Assembly (NCBI GenBank): GCA_030829545.1
Contig: JAURAI010000002.1
Location: forward strand, 1 to 64,000
Origin: Candidatus Poseidonia sp.
GTDB lineage: Archaea; Thermoplasmatota; Poseidoniia; Poseidoniales; Poseidoniaceae
DNA: 64,000 nucleotides
Direction: 5' to 3'
Shown here: one piece after another, positions 1 to 7,897 of the stretch
Layout: each line of letters opens with the position of its first letter
Numbering within the stretch: the first letter of the stretch is position 1
Notes under the pieces: model-generated
What the model was told of the DNA's origin: nothing
Databases searched by the model: none
The model's input: only the letters and a program-made list of their open reading frames with translations
Program-made: the position numbers and the translations under genes

Positions 1-19
1 CTTATGGACTCTTCGAGGG

Positions 20-95
20 TGGTGGACGCTGGGGGATTTGAACCCCCGGCCTTCTGGTTGCAAACCAGACGCTCTTCCAACTGAGCTAAGCGCCC
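20..95 (-). tRNA. tRNA-Ala (anticodon UGC)
   Basis: Read on the minus strand this folds as a complete cloverleaf: 7-bp acceptor stem, D arm, TCTGG/CCAGA anticodon stem and a GGGGG/CCCCC T stem with loop TTCAAAT. The anticodon loop TTTGCAA gives anticodon TGC. The acceptor stem contains the G3:U70 wobble pair, the universal alanine identity element, so the assignment does not rest on the anticodon alone. The discriminator is A, and a CCA tail is encoded directly after it (positions 20-22). No intron is present. Mature ends without CCA would be 23-95. Confidence 0.97.
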
Positions 96-566
96 TTGTA
101 ATCCAAGCGGTGAGCCTCTCCCTTTTGAGCCTTCACCTCTGCAGATGATGCCATCAAAGCGATGACGGACACTAGCAAGGTAGATCCGGTCAATTTCGAA
201 TGAACACTGTAGGCCCGCTTGGAGTTGCTTGGCTCTTTGACTGGAGGCTGTAAAGTGTCAAGCACAATGTTCCGCAAACAAGTGGCGGCATCATCAGTGG
301 AATGAGGATGGCTAATGTTTGGCTAATTGCGATGATTGTTGCGCCCAGCAGCGCAATGAGGTAGGCTGCGATGTTCGTTGCTGAGAGCAATTTTCTGGTT
401 CCCGAGATGGTTCCGTTCATGGGGTTGAAATCGTAAGGGAGGTATATGACGCTGTGTAATCAAAACCAACCTGTGTGACTGGCCTGGTATTCTAGGTTCA
501 ACATCTTGCCACAGGTGTCCTCTCATCTCTAGAAACGTGACCCTGAGGGCAACTCAACGGAACCAT
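96..566. other. 471-base stretch with no confident gene
   Basis: Between tRNA-Ala and purA I find no protein I recognise. The minus strand holds two short overlapping reading frames with hydrophobic segments (190-420, listed separately, and one at 86-277 that runs into the tRNA). The plus strand shows nothing of note. One reading is a small membrane-protein gene; another is decayed sequence in which a single longer membrane protein has been split by a frameshift near 250-280. Confidence 0.5.
190..420 (-). CDS. possible small membrane protein (76 aa)
   Basis: Not recognised. The frame has an ATG start and two adjacent hydrophobic stretches (about residues 14-33 and 35-55), which could form a hairpin of two membrane helices, followed by a short polar tail. 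No ribosome-binding site precedes the ATG; the upstream bases are pyrimidine-rich on the coding strand. A second frame at 86-277 overlaps it and also carries a hydrophobic segment, so the two may be remnants of one gene. It could equally be a chance frame. Confidence 0.25.
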   Translation of the reverse strand: MNGTISGTRKLLSATNIAAYLIALLGATIIAISQTLAILIPLMMPPLVCGTLCLTLYSLQSKSQATPSGPTVFIRN

Positions 567-1868
567 TCAGACACAATCAATGGTAGCATCTCGGTCGGGA
601 CCGACCCCGACACTGGTGCAAGGAACGCCCACAAGGGTCTCTAATTTTGCAATGTATTGTTGGGCTGCTAACGGAAGCATTGAGATTCCTTTGCCGCTCT
701 TGTTGGCGGATGCTGCCATAGCCAGCCACTCGGGCAAGGAGAGGGAAGGGAATCCTGGCATAGTGATGTAGATGGGTTTGCAGCGGGCGATGGCAGAAGC
801 AGTCGAGGGAAGTTCGGTAATTTCCTTGCCGTCCAATTCGTATGCCACACAGATCTTCAATTCTTCAAGTCCCCCCAATACATCGAGCTTGGTTAACGCC
901 AGACCGGTAAATCCGTTGATTCGTTGAGCGTGACGCATGACCACCGCATCAAACCAACCACAGCGTCGTGGACGCCCGGTTGTTGTACCAAATTCGTGAC
1001 CGACCGTGCCCATGTGTTCACCAACCTCGTCGTTGAGTTCAGTTGGCATAGCACCGTGGCCAACACGGGTGATGTAGGCCTTGGTAATACCAATCACTTC
1101 CTCAACGTGGCCGGGGTGGATACCTGCACCGTGTGTGGCGTTTCCTCGGGATGTCACTGAGGAGGTCACGAAGGGGAAGGTACCCTGGTCGATATCCAAG
1201 AGGCACCCTTGGGCGCCTTCGAGAATGACATGTTCCCCAAGTTTGAGGGCATTGTCAAGCATCAAACCGGTGTTGGCAATGCAGTGATGATAGGTATCGT
1301 GAATCCATTGGATGTTTCCTGCTAAATTTTCGTGTGTAATACGGTCTTTTGCTCCAGCAGCTTCCAGCGATGCATTCATTCTCGCCACCGTAGCAGTTGT
1401 CCATGCATCATCCCCGAGCACCTCGGCTACATCACCGAATCGAAGACCAACACGGTTGATTTTGTCAGCATACGTGGGGCCGATGCCACGTCCTGTGGTT
1501 CCGATTTTTTTGTCAAGACTGTCCATGAACCGGTGATATGGCAGGATGATGTGGGCGCGTTCACTGATAAACAAACGGTCGCCTTTCGGATCTTCACCAG
1601 ACGATTCAAGCCAACCCTTCAATTCAGTATCAAGAACCCAAGGGTCAACGACCATACCGTCACCTAAGATGAGATGGCATTCCTTTCGAGTGATTCCCGA
1701 GGGCAAGAGATGGAATTTGAGGACTTGCTCGCCCAGAACAACCGTGTGGCCAGCGTTATTTCCTCCTTGGAATCTTGCCACCCATGTCGCCTGTTCTGCG
1801 AGACGGTCAACGAGTTTCCCTTTTCCTTCATCGCCCCATTGTGCACCGAGAATGACAGTAGCCGGCAT
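567..1868 (-). CDS. purA: adenylosuccinate synthetase
   Basis: Catalyses GTP-dependent condensation of IMP and aspartate to adenylosuccinate, the first committed step from IMP to AMP; cytoplasmic. The 433-aa length is normal for the family. The N-terminus carries the GAQWGDEGKGK phosphate-binding loop (residues 8-18) with the catalytic Asp, followed by NAGHTVV with the catalytic His. The IMP-binding segment TTGRGIGPTY and the C-terminal GVGPDRDATI region are present. The ATG at 1868 gives the standard N-terminus. It is divergent from the TFB gene across a 256-bp spacer and reads toward tRNA-Ala. A TATA-like GGTTATAAAC lies about 110 bp upstream on its strand. Nothing is unusual in the protein. 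Confidence 0.97.
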   Translation of the reverse strand: MPATVILGAQWGDEGKGKLVDRLAEQATWVARFQGGNNAGHTVVLGEQVLKFHLLPSGITRKECHLILGDGMVVDPWVLDTELKGWLESSGEDPKGDRLFISERAHIILPYHRFMDSLDKKIGTTGRGIGPTYADKINRVGLRFGDVAEVLGDDAWTTATVARMNASLEAAGAKDRITHENLAGNIQWIHDTYHHCIANTGLMLDNALKLGEHVILEGAQGCLLDIDQGTFPFVTSSVTSRGNATHGAGIHPGHVEEVIGITKAYITRVGHGAMPTELNDEVGEHMGTVGHEFGTTTGRPRRCGWFDAVVMRHAQRINGFTGLALTKLDVLGGLEELKICVAYELDGKEITELPSTASAIARCKPIYITMPGFPSLSLPEWLAMAASANKSGKGISMLPLAAQQYIAKLETLVGVPCTSVGVGPDRDATIDCV

Positions 1869-1977
1869 GTTCCTTCCTCAACCACTTGCCAAGGCAGACC
1901 GTCTTTGAACTCTGTGTTCCACGTCAATGAAGATGCATGGTGAATGCCGCGACGAATGTTCCTCGTTTTGGAACGAC

Positions 1978-1987
1978 CGTTTATAAC
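1978..1987 (-). promoter_or_regulatory. candidate TATA box upstream of purA
   Basis: On the minus strand the sequence reads GGTTATAAAC, resembling an archaeal TATA element. It sits about 110 bp before the purA ATG, so the implied leader would be about 80 nt, which is long for archaea. The assignment to purA is therefore tentative. It faces away from the TFB promoter in the same spacer. Confidence 0.35.
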
Positions 1988-2080
1988 CTCTCAAGTAGAG
2001 TAAAAGACAGTTGAGCAGAGGGGATAGAATCAGTAAACGGTCTATTGCGCCATATTAAGTGTATGCAATAAAACCTTGAA

Positions 2081-2088
2081 TTTAAATA
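2081..2088 (+). promoter_or_regulatory. TATA box of the TFB gene
   Basis: TTTAAATA lies 37-44 bases before the TTG start of the TFB gene, with purine-containing sequence just upstream that could serve as a BRE. A transcript starting about 25 bp downstream would carry a leader of about 15-20 nt containing the GGAG ribosome-binding site at 2112-2115. Confidence 0.6.
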
Positions 2089-2124
2089 CTACCTGCTTAC
2101 ACTACTAAACTAGGAGTTGAGAAA

Positions 2125-3138
2125 TTGAATCAGAAGAATCAGTCCCAAAATGCCGGAGATACCGAACGCGCAACGCCACGTCGAGGATTCGGGGGTGAGC
2201 GCCCGTCACGTCGAGTACTCGCCGGTCACACCCGACCATGTGAGGACTGTGGCACCGTGAATTGGGACTTCAACGTTACACGCGGAGAAATCACCTGCGG
2301 CGAGTGCGGTTTAGTCGTTGAGGAAAACGTACCAGACCCAGGTGCTGAATGGACCAATCGAGACAACGGCGTCGACCGCTCTCGTGTGGGGCGGCCGGCA
2401 ACCTACACTCTTGCCGACAAGGGACTCAATACCACCATTGACGTTCGAGATTTGAACACTGGCACTGCATCACGCCACGGCATGAGTTCACAGGCACGGC
2501 GAGATTGGCGACGACGTAGAGTCATTGACGAACGCTCAAAAACACGCAAGAGCAGAGAAAGGAATCTGGTTAAAGCAAATCAGTTCATTCGTGACCGTTC
2601 CGGACTTCCGTCCCCGCTACAAGAAGAAGCTGCACGTCTGTACCGACGACTGTCTGGAGAGGGCTTTGTTACCGGACGGTCCATCGCTGGTGTTACCGCA
2701 GCATGCACCTACCTCGTTGCACGACAGGAAGAATTACCACGACAAATTCCGGACATCGCATCGGCGTTCGAGATCACCGAAAAGGACCTCTCACGTCTTA
2801 TTCGCCAGGTATCCCGCCGCTTGAACTTGCACAAAATCACCGGGCCAAACGAATATTTTGACAAATTCATATCTGACCTTGCCCTTGAACCGAGTACCAG
2901 AAACCCATTGGACAGCCTCTGGCAGACCATTGAACCTCACGAAGATGTTTGGCAGGGCAAGAAACCGATGGGGGTCGCCGCTGCACTCATCTACAAAGCA
3001 TGTCAGGAAGCTGAAACACCACGAACGCAGTCCGAAGTGTGTGCTGTAGCCAATGTGTCCGAAGTCACCCTTCGCGGGTTGCTTCGCATCATTGATGGCT
3101 TGATTGCAAAAATTCAAGCCATGAAAGCAATGGAGTGA
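2125..3138 (+). CDS. tfb: transcription initiation factor IIB (TFB)
   Basis: Recruits RNA polymerase to the TBP-promoter complex and binds the BRE. The 337-aa protein has a basic N-terminal extension (about 1-37), a zinc ribbon with Cys39, Cys42, Cys58 and Cys61, the linker that contains the B-reader/B-linker, and two cyclin-fold repeats (about 140-235 and 240-335). The second repeat ends with a helix-turn-helix-like segment. The start is a TTG at 2125, preceded by GGAG at about 9 nt, which fits better than any internal ATG because it keeps the zinc ribbon. The Arg-rich extension before the ribbon is longer than in many TFBs. Archaea often have several TFB paralogues; whether this is the main one cannot be told here. 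Confidence 0.96.
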   Translation: MNQKNQSQNAGDTERATPRRGFGGERPSRRVLAGHTRPCEDCGTVNWDFNVTRGEITCGECGLVVEENVPDPGAEWTNRDNGVDRSRVGRPATYTLADKGLNTTIDVRDLNTGTASRHGMSSQARRDWRRRRVIDERSKTRKSRERNLVKANQFIRDRSGLPSPLQEEAARLYRRLSGEGFVTGRSIAGVTAACTYLVARQEELPRQIPDIASAFEITEKDLSRLIRQVSRRLNLHKITGPNEYFDKFISDLALEPSTRNPLDSLWQTIEPHEDVWQGKKPMGVAAALIYKACQEAETPRTQSEVCAVANVSEVTLRGLLRIIDGLIAKIQAMKAME

Positions 3139-3180
3139 ACAACGGCAACCTTGATGAATTACCTCTTCGAGCCAGTCAAC

Positions 3181-3459
3181 ATGGGATTCAAGGCCAATGC
3201 CAGGAAGCACCGCAGAGACAACGGTGACGATGAACAGATCACCACGACATCATCCAAAAAGGAAGGTGAACTTCCGTGCGGTATTCGCGATTGTGAAAAA
3301 TTCGCAGACAAGTCGATGGGCGGTCGTTCCCTGTCAATTGAAAATGCCATTGACGGATGGGGATCAAGTGGATATGAAGCGCGCAAAGGGCGTGTCCGAG
3401 TCTGCAAGTCCTGCTACCGTAAGTGGAAAAAGGAAAACAAGTCCGAGGACATGTATTGA
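3181..3459 (+). CDS. small zinc-binding protein next to TFB
   Basis: Not recognised as a named family. The 92-aa product is basic and hydrophilic, with one probable four-cysteine metal site: Cys33-x4-Cys38 and Cys75-x2-Cys78, the second pair followed by the basic sequence YRKWKKENK. Such a treble-clef or ribbon-like site with a basic tail would suit nucleic-acid or ribosome binding, but that is inference. It begins 42 bp after the TFB stop on the same strand and is probably cotranscribed. The ATG at 3181 was chosen; a TTG at 3151 or ATG at 3154 would add up to 10 residues. Confidence 0.7.
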   Translation: MGFKANARKHRRDNGDDEQITTTSSKKEGELPCGIRDCEKFADKSMGGRSLSIENAIDGWGSSGYEARKGRVRVCKSCYRKWKKENKSEDMY

Positions 3460-3526
3460 TTTCACTTTCACATTCACATTGGGGTCTGGCAAAAGACCCT
3501 CTACCGGCGGCGCACCATGAGCGTCT

Positions 3527-4090
3527 ATGAACCAACGAACTATTGTCCGAAGTCTCACGACAGAGGAAGGTACACTTGTGGGCATGAACGATGGGTTGAT
3601 CATGTGGAAACCCAATGAAGGTCGACCATTCCGTATGAATCTCGAGGCCTTGCCAACCGTTCTCCTCGTTGTCCGTGGGCCGATGGGAAACATCGATCTT
3701 GCTGCTATTGGGACGGCATCAGGTCATGTCAAATTACTGACCCTACCTCGTTTGGAACTGATCACAACATTTTCACTTCAGGAAGGAAGCGTCCGAGCCT
3801 TGGTCCTAGCCAATGAAGGAACATTGCAATTTCTTGCAGGGACTCAACGAGGAGGAGTATGGCGTTTGGATGATTCAAAGCAGACACGTGAAGAGCATTT
3901 GTTTGGCATTGAAGGCCCGGTGTCAAGTCTTCACTTGATCAATGGCAGTGTTCACATCCAGAGCGGGTGGTACCGCCACGAACGAAGCCTTGATGGTTCA
4001 TCGGTACGGGTCGAAAATACTGCTGAAACCTACACCGTTCGCCGTCAAAAGCGGCTTGACAGAAGTTACATTCTCCAAAGTCCGGCTTAA
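3527..4090 (+). CDS. hypothetical beta-propeller-like protein
   Basis: Not recognised by name. The 187-aa protein lacks a signal peptide and membrane helices. It is built of short beta-rich units with recurrent patterns such as GTASGHVKLLTLP, VRALVLANEG and RGGVWRLDDS, each suggesting one WD40/PQQ-like blade strand set. About four units fit, too few for a closed propeller, so it may dimerise or be a degenerate relative. Its TAA stop overlaps the stop of the convergent MBL-fold gene by four bases. It is the third gene of a possible TFB run, 67 bp after the zinc protein. Confidence 0.65.
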   Translation: MNQRTIVRSLTTEEGTLVGMNDGLIMWKPNEGRPFRMNLEALPTVLLVVRGPMGNIDLAAIGTASGHVKLLTLPRLELITTFSLQEGSVRALVLANEGTLQFLAGTQRGGVWRLDDSKQTREEHLFGIEGPVSSLHLINGSVHIQSGWYRHERSLDGSSVRVENTAETYTVRRQKRLDRSYILQSPA

Positions 4091-4854
4091 ACGCTCTCTT
4101 GTTCTTGAAGTGGCCATGGCGAAATCGGTGTTAGCCAGAGTGCTGTTGCAGCTGGACGATGCCATGAAGTTGGAGGTTGACCGTCGTTGTCAGCGGCTTT
4201 GAGGAAGAAATCAAGATGACGTGACAAAACATCCTGTATATGCTCATGTCCCCGAATAGCAGGGCCCTGGAGAGGAACGATCGATTTGAGATTCATTCGT
4301 TTCATACGTTGGAAACTTTCAATGATGTCCAAGAGAGAACCTCCCGGCAAATCCCAACGAGTAGGCCGGTCAGCACGAGGCAGAAGGGTTCCGACAATCA
4401 ACGTTGAGAGATGAGGAATCAGATAACCCAAGCCATCTGGACAATGACCAGGGAGGGATATCGCTTGCAATTCACCATCGCCCAAAGGTATGATCTCGTT
4501 TTCCTCAACCTCAACCGTCGGAGTTTGGGGCATGTCAGAATCAAATCGACTCGCCCACGTTGTGAAAAAATCACCAGTTTCTAATGCTGATTGACCGTCA
4601 AAGTGAATGTGAATCGGGACGCCATCAAAGGCTTGAGCGATGTGCAGAGCCCCACCAGAAACTGGAAAACGGCGTGAGGTCAACATGATGCGGTCAATAC
4701 TACCGTCATTGATCTGACCTCGTATGCGCTCAACTTGAAGGGATTGATACCAAGAAGTCCCTGCATCGACCAGAATATGGCCGAGTTCCCCAGATACAAG
4801 AACGGCATTCCCGTCATGATGAATCGCAGGAAGTCGAATCACCTTCATGGCCAA
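4087..4854 (-). CDS. metallo-beta-lactamase-fold protein lacking the metal site
   Basis: The 255-aa chain follows the MBL fold: ILVDAGT near residues 27-33, the core strand before the expected THxHxDH motif, a late GHCPDGLGYLI segment matching the second-His loop, and a GRTDLPGGS-like segment. In the first motif the metal ligands are replaced: residues 59-68 read TSRRFPVSGG, so the His, His, Asp and His positions are Ser, Arg, Pro and Val. The Asp expected in the GDTLF-like strand (GTLLPRAD here) also appears lost. Known active relatives include glyoxalase II and RNase Z-type hydrolases. This member is more likely a binding or structural protein, or uses a different chemistry. The frame is open and otherwise well formed, so it is not an obvious pseudogene. 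Confidence 0.75.
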   Translation of the reverse strand: MAMKVIRLPAIHHDGNAVLVSGELGHILVDAGTSWYQSLQVERIRGQINDGSIDRIMLTSRRFPVSGGALHIAQAFDGVPIHIHFDGQSALETGDFFTTWASRFDSDMPQTPTVEVEENEIIPLGDGELQAISLPGHCPDGLGYLIPHLSTLIVGTLLPRADRPTRWDLPGGSLLDIIESFQRMKRMNLKSIVPLQGPAIRGHEHIQDVLSRHLDFFLKAADNDGQPPTSWHRPAATALWLTPISPWPLQEQESV

Positions 4855-4900
4855 TGCAGGTCACGGCCGAACTTGAACATACCCAATCGTGGAGGTTGCG

Positions 4901-4908
4901 ATTAAATA
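4901..4908 (+). promoter_or_regulatory. TATA box of the L40e gene
   Basis: ATTAAATA sits 22-29 bases before the ATG of the L40e gene, so the transcript would start at or within a few bases of the start codon. This is the spacing of a leaderless archaeal mRNA, and no ribosome-binding site is visible. Confidence 0.6.
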
Positions 4909-4929
4909 GGGGGATTTGGTCGCAGAAGC

Positions 4930-5079
4930 ATGGCACGATTCCCTGAAGCAGAAGAACGCTTGCTCCGCGTGAAGATTTGCATGAAGTGCAATGCACGCAA
5001 TGCGTGGAAGGCTGCACGCTGCCGCAAGTGCAGTTACAAGGGCCTACGCCCTAAGAATGCTGAACGCAAGGGCAGCTGA
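4930..5079 (+). CDS. rpl40e: 50S ribosomal protein L40e
   Basis: A 49-residue basic zinc-finger protein of the large ribosomal subunit. It begins [20 protein letters not shown] and continues with a second pair CRKC, giving a Cys-x2-Cys (17, 20) and Cys-x2-Cys (31, 34) zinc site, then the conserved basic end [12 protein letters not shown]. Length and motif order match archaeal L40e, equivalent to the ribosomal part of eukaryotic ubiquitin-L40. The TGA stop abuts the stop of the convergent peptidase gene. The gene is short enough to be missed by length-filtered gene finders. Confidence 0.95.
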   Translation: MARFPEAEERLLRVKICMKCNARNAWKAARCRKCSYKGLRPKNAERKGS

Positions 5080-6072
5080 TCAAGCCAACCAGTTCAACAA
5101 TAATGCAGTTGGTTCACCCAATGCTACCAGTGGTAGAATTGCTGGGAACAAGAAAACCAACAACGGCATTTTGAAACTCACCCAAACATGTGTCAAGCCT
5201 TGCTCCTCCAAGCGTTGGATTTGCATCGCAAGTGAGGCTTCACTCGGTGTCTGTCGTGGCGCCCGAGCATGATGAACCACACGTGTCTCACCGTTAGGCA
5301 TCTCCATTGTATCACTCAACAACCAGACATGTCGTTTCGTGACTTGATCAATCGAGATAACGGAGGCGTGCCAGGCAAGACGAAGATCACCAAATGAGCG
5401 TAGATGGCCGTTTTTGACATTCAACGCGAGCATGATTGGCGGAATAAAGAGGAACGCAAAGCCACCCCAAATCAACAAAGCCACGCTGACTGGAAGGAGA
5501 ACCACCGCATCGGTAGTGGAAGAGAAGATCAGTGGCACGGTAGCCCACGACGGAATCAAAAGCGTCACCCACATGAGCGCTTTTGCATCAGCACCTCCGT
5601 GGAGCAGACGGAATCGCCAAGCCAAATCAATCACGAAAATCACAAGGAATACTGATGCAGTCTTCCACCAAAGCATGCCCAATGCGTCGCCGTCGCCCAA
5701 GAGAACCTCAATCGGCGTTGTGGTTTGGTACCGGACTGCACCTGCGACAAATCCGGCCATTGAAACCACATACCATATCAAGAAAATTCTGTCCATACCA
5801 GAACCTTTTCGAGCATCACTCCAAGTTGGTCTGCCGAAAACTGAGATGCTTGCGTATGCTATGACTCCTGAAGCAGTGAGGTAAATGGTCCAATCAGCGC
5901 CTTGATTCATGAGGTCGAGTGCCCAAATAAATATGGCAGGCTTTGACCATTCAATCCAATGTTCATTGGCCACACGCCTGTTCTTGTGGTCCATCCACGC
6001 TGCAATGCCCATTCCAAGCAGTAAAACCACAATACGAGTCCAGCCCAAGATGACCTCAGTCGTGACTTCCAT
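5080..6072 (-). CDS. archaeal prepilin/preflagellin peptidase (A24 family)
   Basis: Membrane aspartic protease that would cleave class III signal peptides of archaellins or type IV pilins. The first catalytic motif is AAWMDHKNRRVAN with Asp28, matching the D-x3-R-x2-N pattern. The second is the GxGD-type sequence GGADAK with Asp162. About six to seven hydrophobic segments fit a polytopic protein. At 330 aa it is longer than typical FlaK (about 230); the extra part is a C-terminal cytosolic segment (about 235-300) and a last membrane helix. No pilin or archaellin gene lies in the window. The ATG at 6072 gives a short N-terminus before helix 1. Confidence 0.88.
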   Translation of the reverse strand: MEVTTEVILGWTRIVVLLLGMGIAAWMDHKNRRVANEHWIEWSKPAIFIWALDLMNQGADWTIYLTASGVIAYASISVFGRPTWSDARKGSGMDRIFLIWYVVSMAGFVAGAVRYQTTTPIEVLLGDGDALGMLWWKTASVFLVIFVIDLAWRFRLLHGGADAKALMWVTLLIPSWATVPLIFSSTTDAVVLLPVSVALLIWGGFAFLFIPPIMLALNVKNGHLRSFGDLRLAWHASVISIDQVTKRHVWLLSDTMEMPNGETRVVHHARAPRQTPSEASLAMQIQRLEEQGLTHVWVSFKMPLLVFLFPAILPLVALGEPTALLLNWLA

Positions 6073-6146
6073 AAGCAGAGCAGTGAGGCCATCATCTTAA
6101 AGACGGCCACCGTTTGGTTGGTAATGCGTGCAATTTGGTGAGACCT

Positions 6147-6413
6147 ATGAATATCGAAGAACGACTCGAACAAGTGGCCTCAGTCATCAATCAAATTGAT
6201 GATCCAAAAGTACCCCGAAACATTCGCCGTCAAGCCAAAGAGGCTTGCGAACAATGGTTGCTCAACAAGGGCAAGAAACTTGATGTCCGTATTGCAATGT
6301 CCCAATCAAAATTGGAAGAACTCTACGAAGACCCGAACATTCCTCCCGAGTTTGGGACATTGATTCTTACCATCAATACTGAACTTGAACGAATCCTTCG
6401 TGAAGTTCTTTGA
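6147..6413 (+). CDS. UPF0147 family protein
   Basis: Small helical archaeal protein of unknown function. The 88-aa sequence begins MNIEERLEQVASVINQIDDP and continues with VPRNIRRQAKEACEQWL, a nearly invariant stretch of the family, and ends in a long Glu-rich helix. The ATG at 6147 gives the family-standard N-terminus and length; the in-frame start 33 bases earlier would add a non-conserved extension. It is convergent with the AI-2E-type transporter, with one base between the stops. Confidence 0.93.
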   Translation: MNIEERLEQVASVINQIDDPKVPRNIRRQAKEACEQWLLNKGKKLDVRIAMSQSKLEELYEDPNIPPEFGTLILTINTELERILREVL

Positions 6414-6414
6414 T

Positions 6415-7854
6415 TCATTCTTCCTCATCATCATCATCATCGAGAGCGAAGATGAGTTTGCCAATGAACAGGCGTTCCATGACACTGAGTTTTCCTTCTG
6501 TGACAATGTCCTCGAATTGCCCACCCCAAGCACGAGGCTGCTCCATCATTGAGATACCAACGCGGATCAATTGTATTTGATCGATGCTCAAACGGCCACG
6601 TCGTAGAGCATATTCCGCAGCAATTCTCGCAGAGATGAGTTTCACTTGTTGGTCAGAATATCCAAGAACATCCTGTAATTCTCGGAGCATCCGTTCTTCA
6701 TAGGCAGTAATCCTGCCGTCCTTGATGGCTTCTCGCCAGGCATCTTCAAGCGTTGGTGCCCGTTCGGAGAGGAGAATTGCCAACGGTCGAGTGGCCTCAA
6801 TGTTCTCAAGAACGATCTTCAAGATGACGATGAGCGGGATGGAAAGAATCATTCCAACAATGCCCCAAACCCAGAAGGAAAAGGCCGTCACAACCAACAA
6901 GAGCACCGGGGAGATGTCAAGTGCTCGACCAGCCCATCGAGTTTCAATCACATTACCCCAGAGTTGCTGGTTGCCCAGCAACAACACAGACATCACGATC
7001 AGCATGCTGGGATCGAGAAGAATAAAACCGAGAATAAGTGGAGGTATGGTGGCCAAAAGTGAGCCGATATAGGGGACATAATTGAGCAAAAAGGTGAGCA
7101 AGGCCCACGTGAACCACAAATCAATACCAAAGAGGAGCATCAGAATACCTGCACAGACTCCCGTACCAAAACCAACCCCTGTCTTGACAACAACGTAGGT
7201 GTTGACACTGGCTTCAATTTGGTCCCGTATCATATGAACTCGTTCACTCGCACCTCCGGGGTAAGCCCGTTCAATTCGGCCCGGCAAGAGACTTGCTTCA
7301 AAAATGATGAACAGCAAAAAGAACAACACGGTGATGCCCATGATGAAGAGAGAGCCCATGCTTGCGAGCAAACTGCTCATCGCATCCTGTACGCCCGAAT
7401 CGTCGGAAAGTACACCCATGCTGGCCAGGTCTTGATCGACGGTGCCGTTCTCAGTAGCTCCTGAATCAAGCAAACTTTGCCCGATGATGGGCATGTTCTT
7501 GACCTCATCCCAGCGCACATCCAATTGATCCATGTACTCGTCCATTCGGTCTTCGTCGTCCAGCAATGTTGCTGCTTGTTGGTAGGCAAAGAATCCAGCA
7601 CTCAACACGATTAAGATGGCTAAGAGCAGCATTGTGATGTAGGAAAGCATGAGAGGGAATCCCTTTTTCGACATGTAGTCTGCACCGGGTTTCAAAACGA
7701 AATAGGTGCCCAGTGCAATGAACAGAGGTTGGAGTACATCAATCAGATAAACCAACCAAATCGTGACCAGGGTCATGATGATGGCGGCGTGAGATAGAAC
7801 CGTAAGACGATGACGGAATTGGGACCCATCCCAGACGCGCTTTTTTGTCTCCAT
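6415..7854 (-). CDS. AI-2E family (UPF0118/PerM) membrane transporter
   Basis: A 479-aa polytopic membrane protein. It has an N-terminal hydrophobic pair, a soluble stretch rich in acidic residues (about 100-160), then the conserved membrane core including LLFGIDLWFTWALLTFLLNYVPYIGSLLA-type sequence (residues about 250-300; Tyr-Val-Pro-x-Ile-Gly is the family signature) and LGNQQLWGNVIETRWAGR. The C-terminal 120 residues are cytosolic and end in a run of Asp/Glu. The family includes AI-2 exporters and Na/H antiporters, so the substrate is unknown. The ATG at 7854 was chosen because the earlier in-frame start (7935) would overlap the MFS gene. Confidence 0.9.
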   Translation of the reverse strand: METKKRVWDGSQFRHRLTVLSHAAIIMTLVTIWLVYLIDVLQPLFIALGTYFVLKPGADYMSKKGFPLMLSYITMLLLAILIVLSAGFFAYQQAATLLDDEDRMDEYMDQLDVRWDEVKNMPIIGQSLLDSGATENGTVDQDLASMGVLSDDSGVQDAMSSLLASMGSLFIMGITVLFFLLFIIFEASLLPGRIERAYPGGASERVHMIRDQIEASVNTYVVVKTGVGFGTGVCAGILMLLFGIDLWFTWALLTFLLNYVPYIGSLLATIPPLILGFILLDPSMLIVMSVLLLGNQQLWGNVIETRWAGRALDISPVLLLVVTAFSFWVWGIVGMILSIPLIVILKIVLENIEATRPLAILLSERAPTLEDAWREAIKDGRITAYEERMLRELQDVLGYSDQQVKLISARIAAEYALRRGRLSIDQIQLIRVGISMMEQPRAWGGQFEDIVTEGKLSVMERLFIGKLIFALDDDDDEEE

Positions 7855-7897
7855 ACGCCCCCGAAGGCAAATGCCCTCTTGAATACATCTCCGAACA

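Noticed and set aside
86-277. Minus-strand frame with a hydrophobic stretch resembling a signal peptide
   Set aside because: It runs into the tRNA-Ala gene and overlaps another hydrophobic frame; neither has support from motifs or a ribosome-binding site.
4087-4854. Calling the MBL-fold gene a pseudogene
   Set aside because: The frame is intact over 255 codons with normal start and fold landmarks. Loss is limited to metal ligands, which suggests a change of function and not decay.
5909-6100. Plus-strand frame inside the prepilin peptidase gene
   Set aside because: Codes opposite a well-supported gene and has no ribosome-binding site or family match; taken as a shadow.
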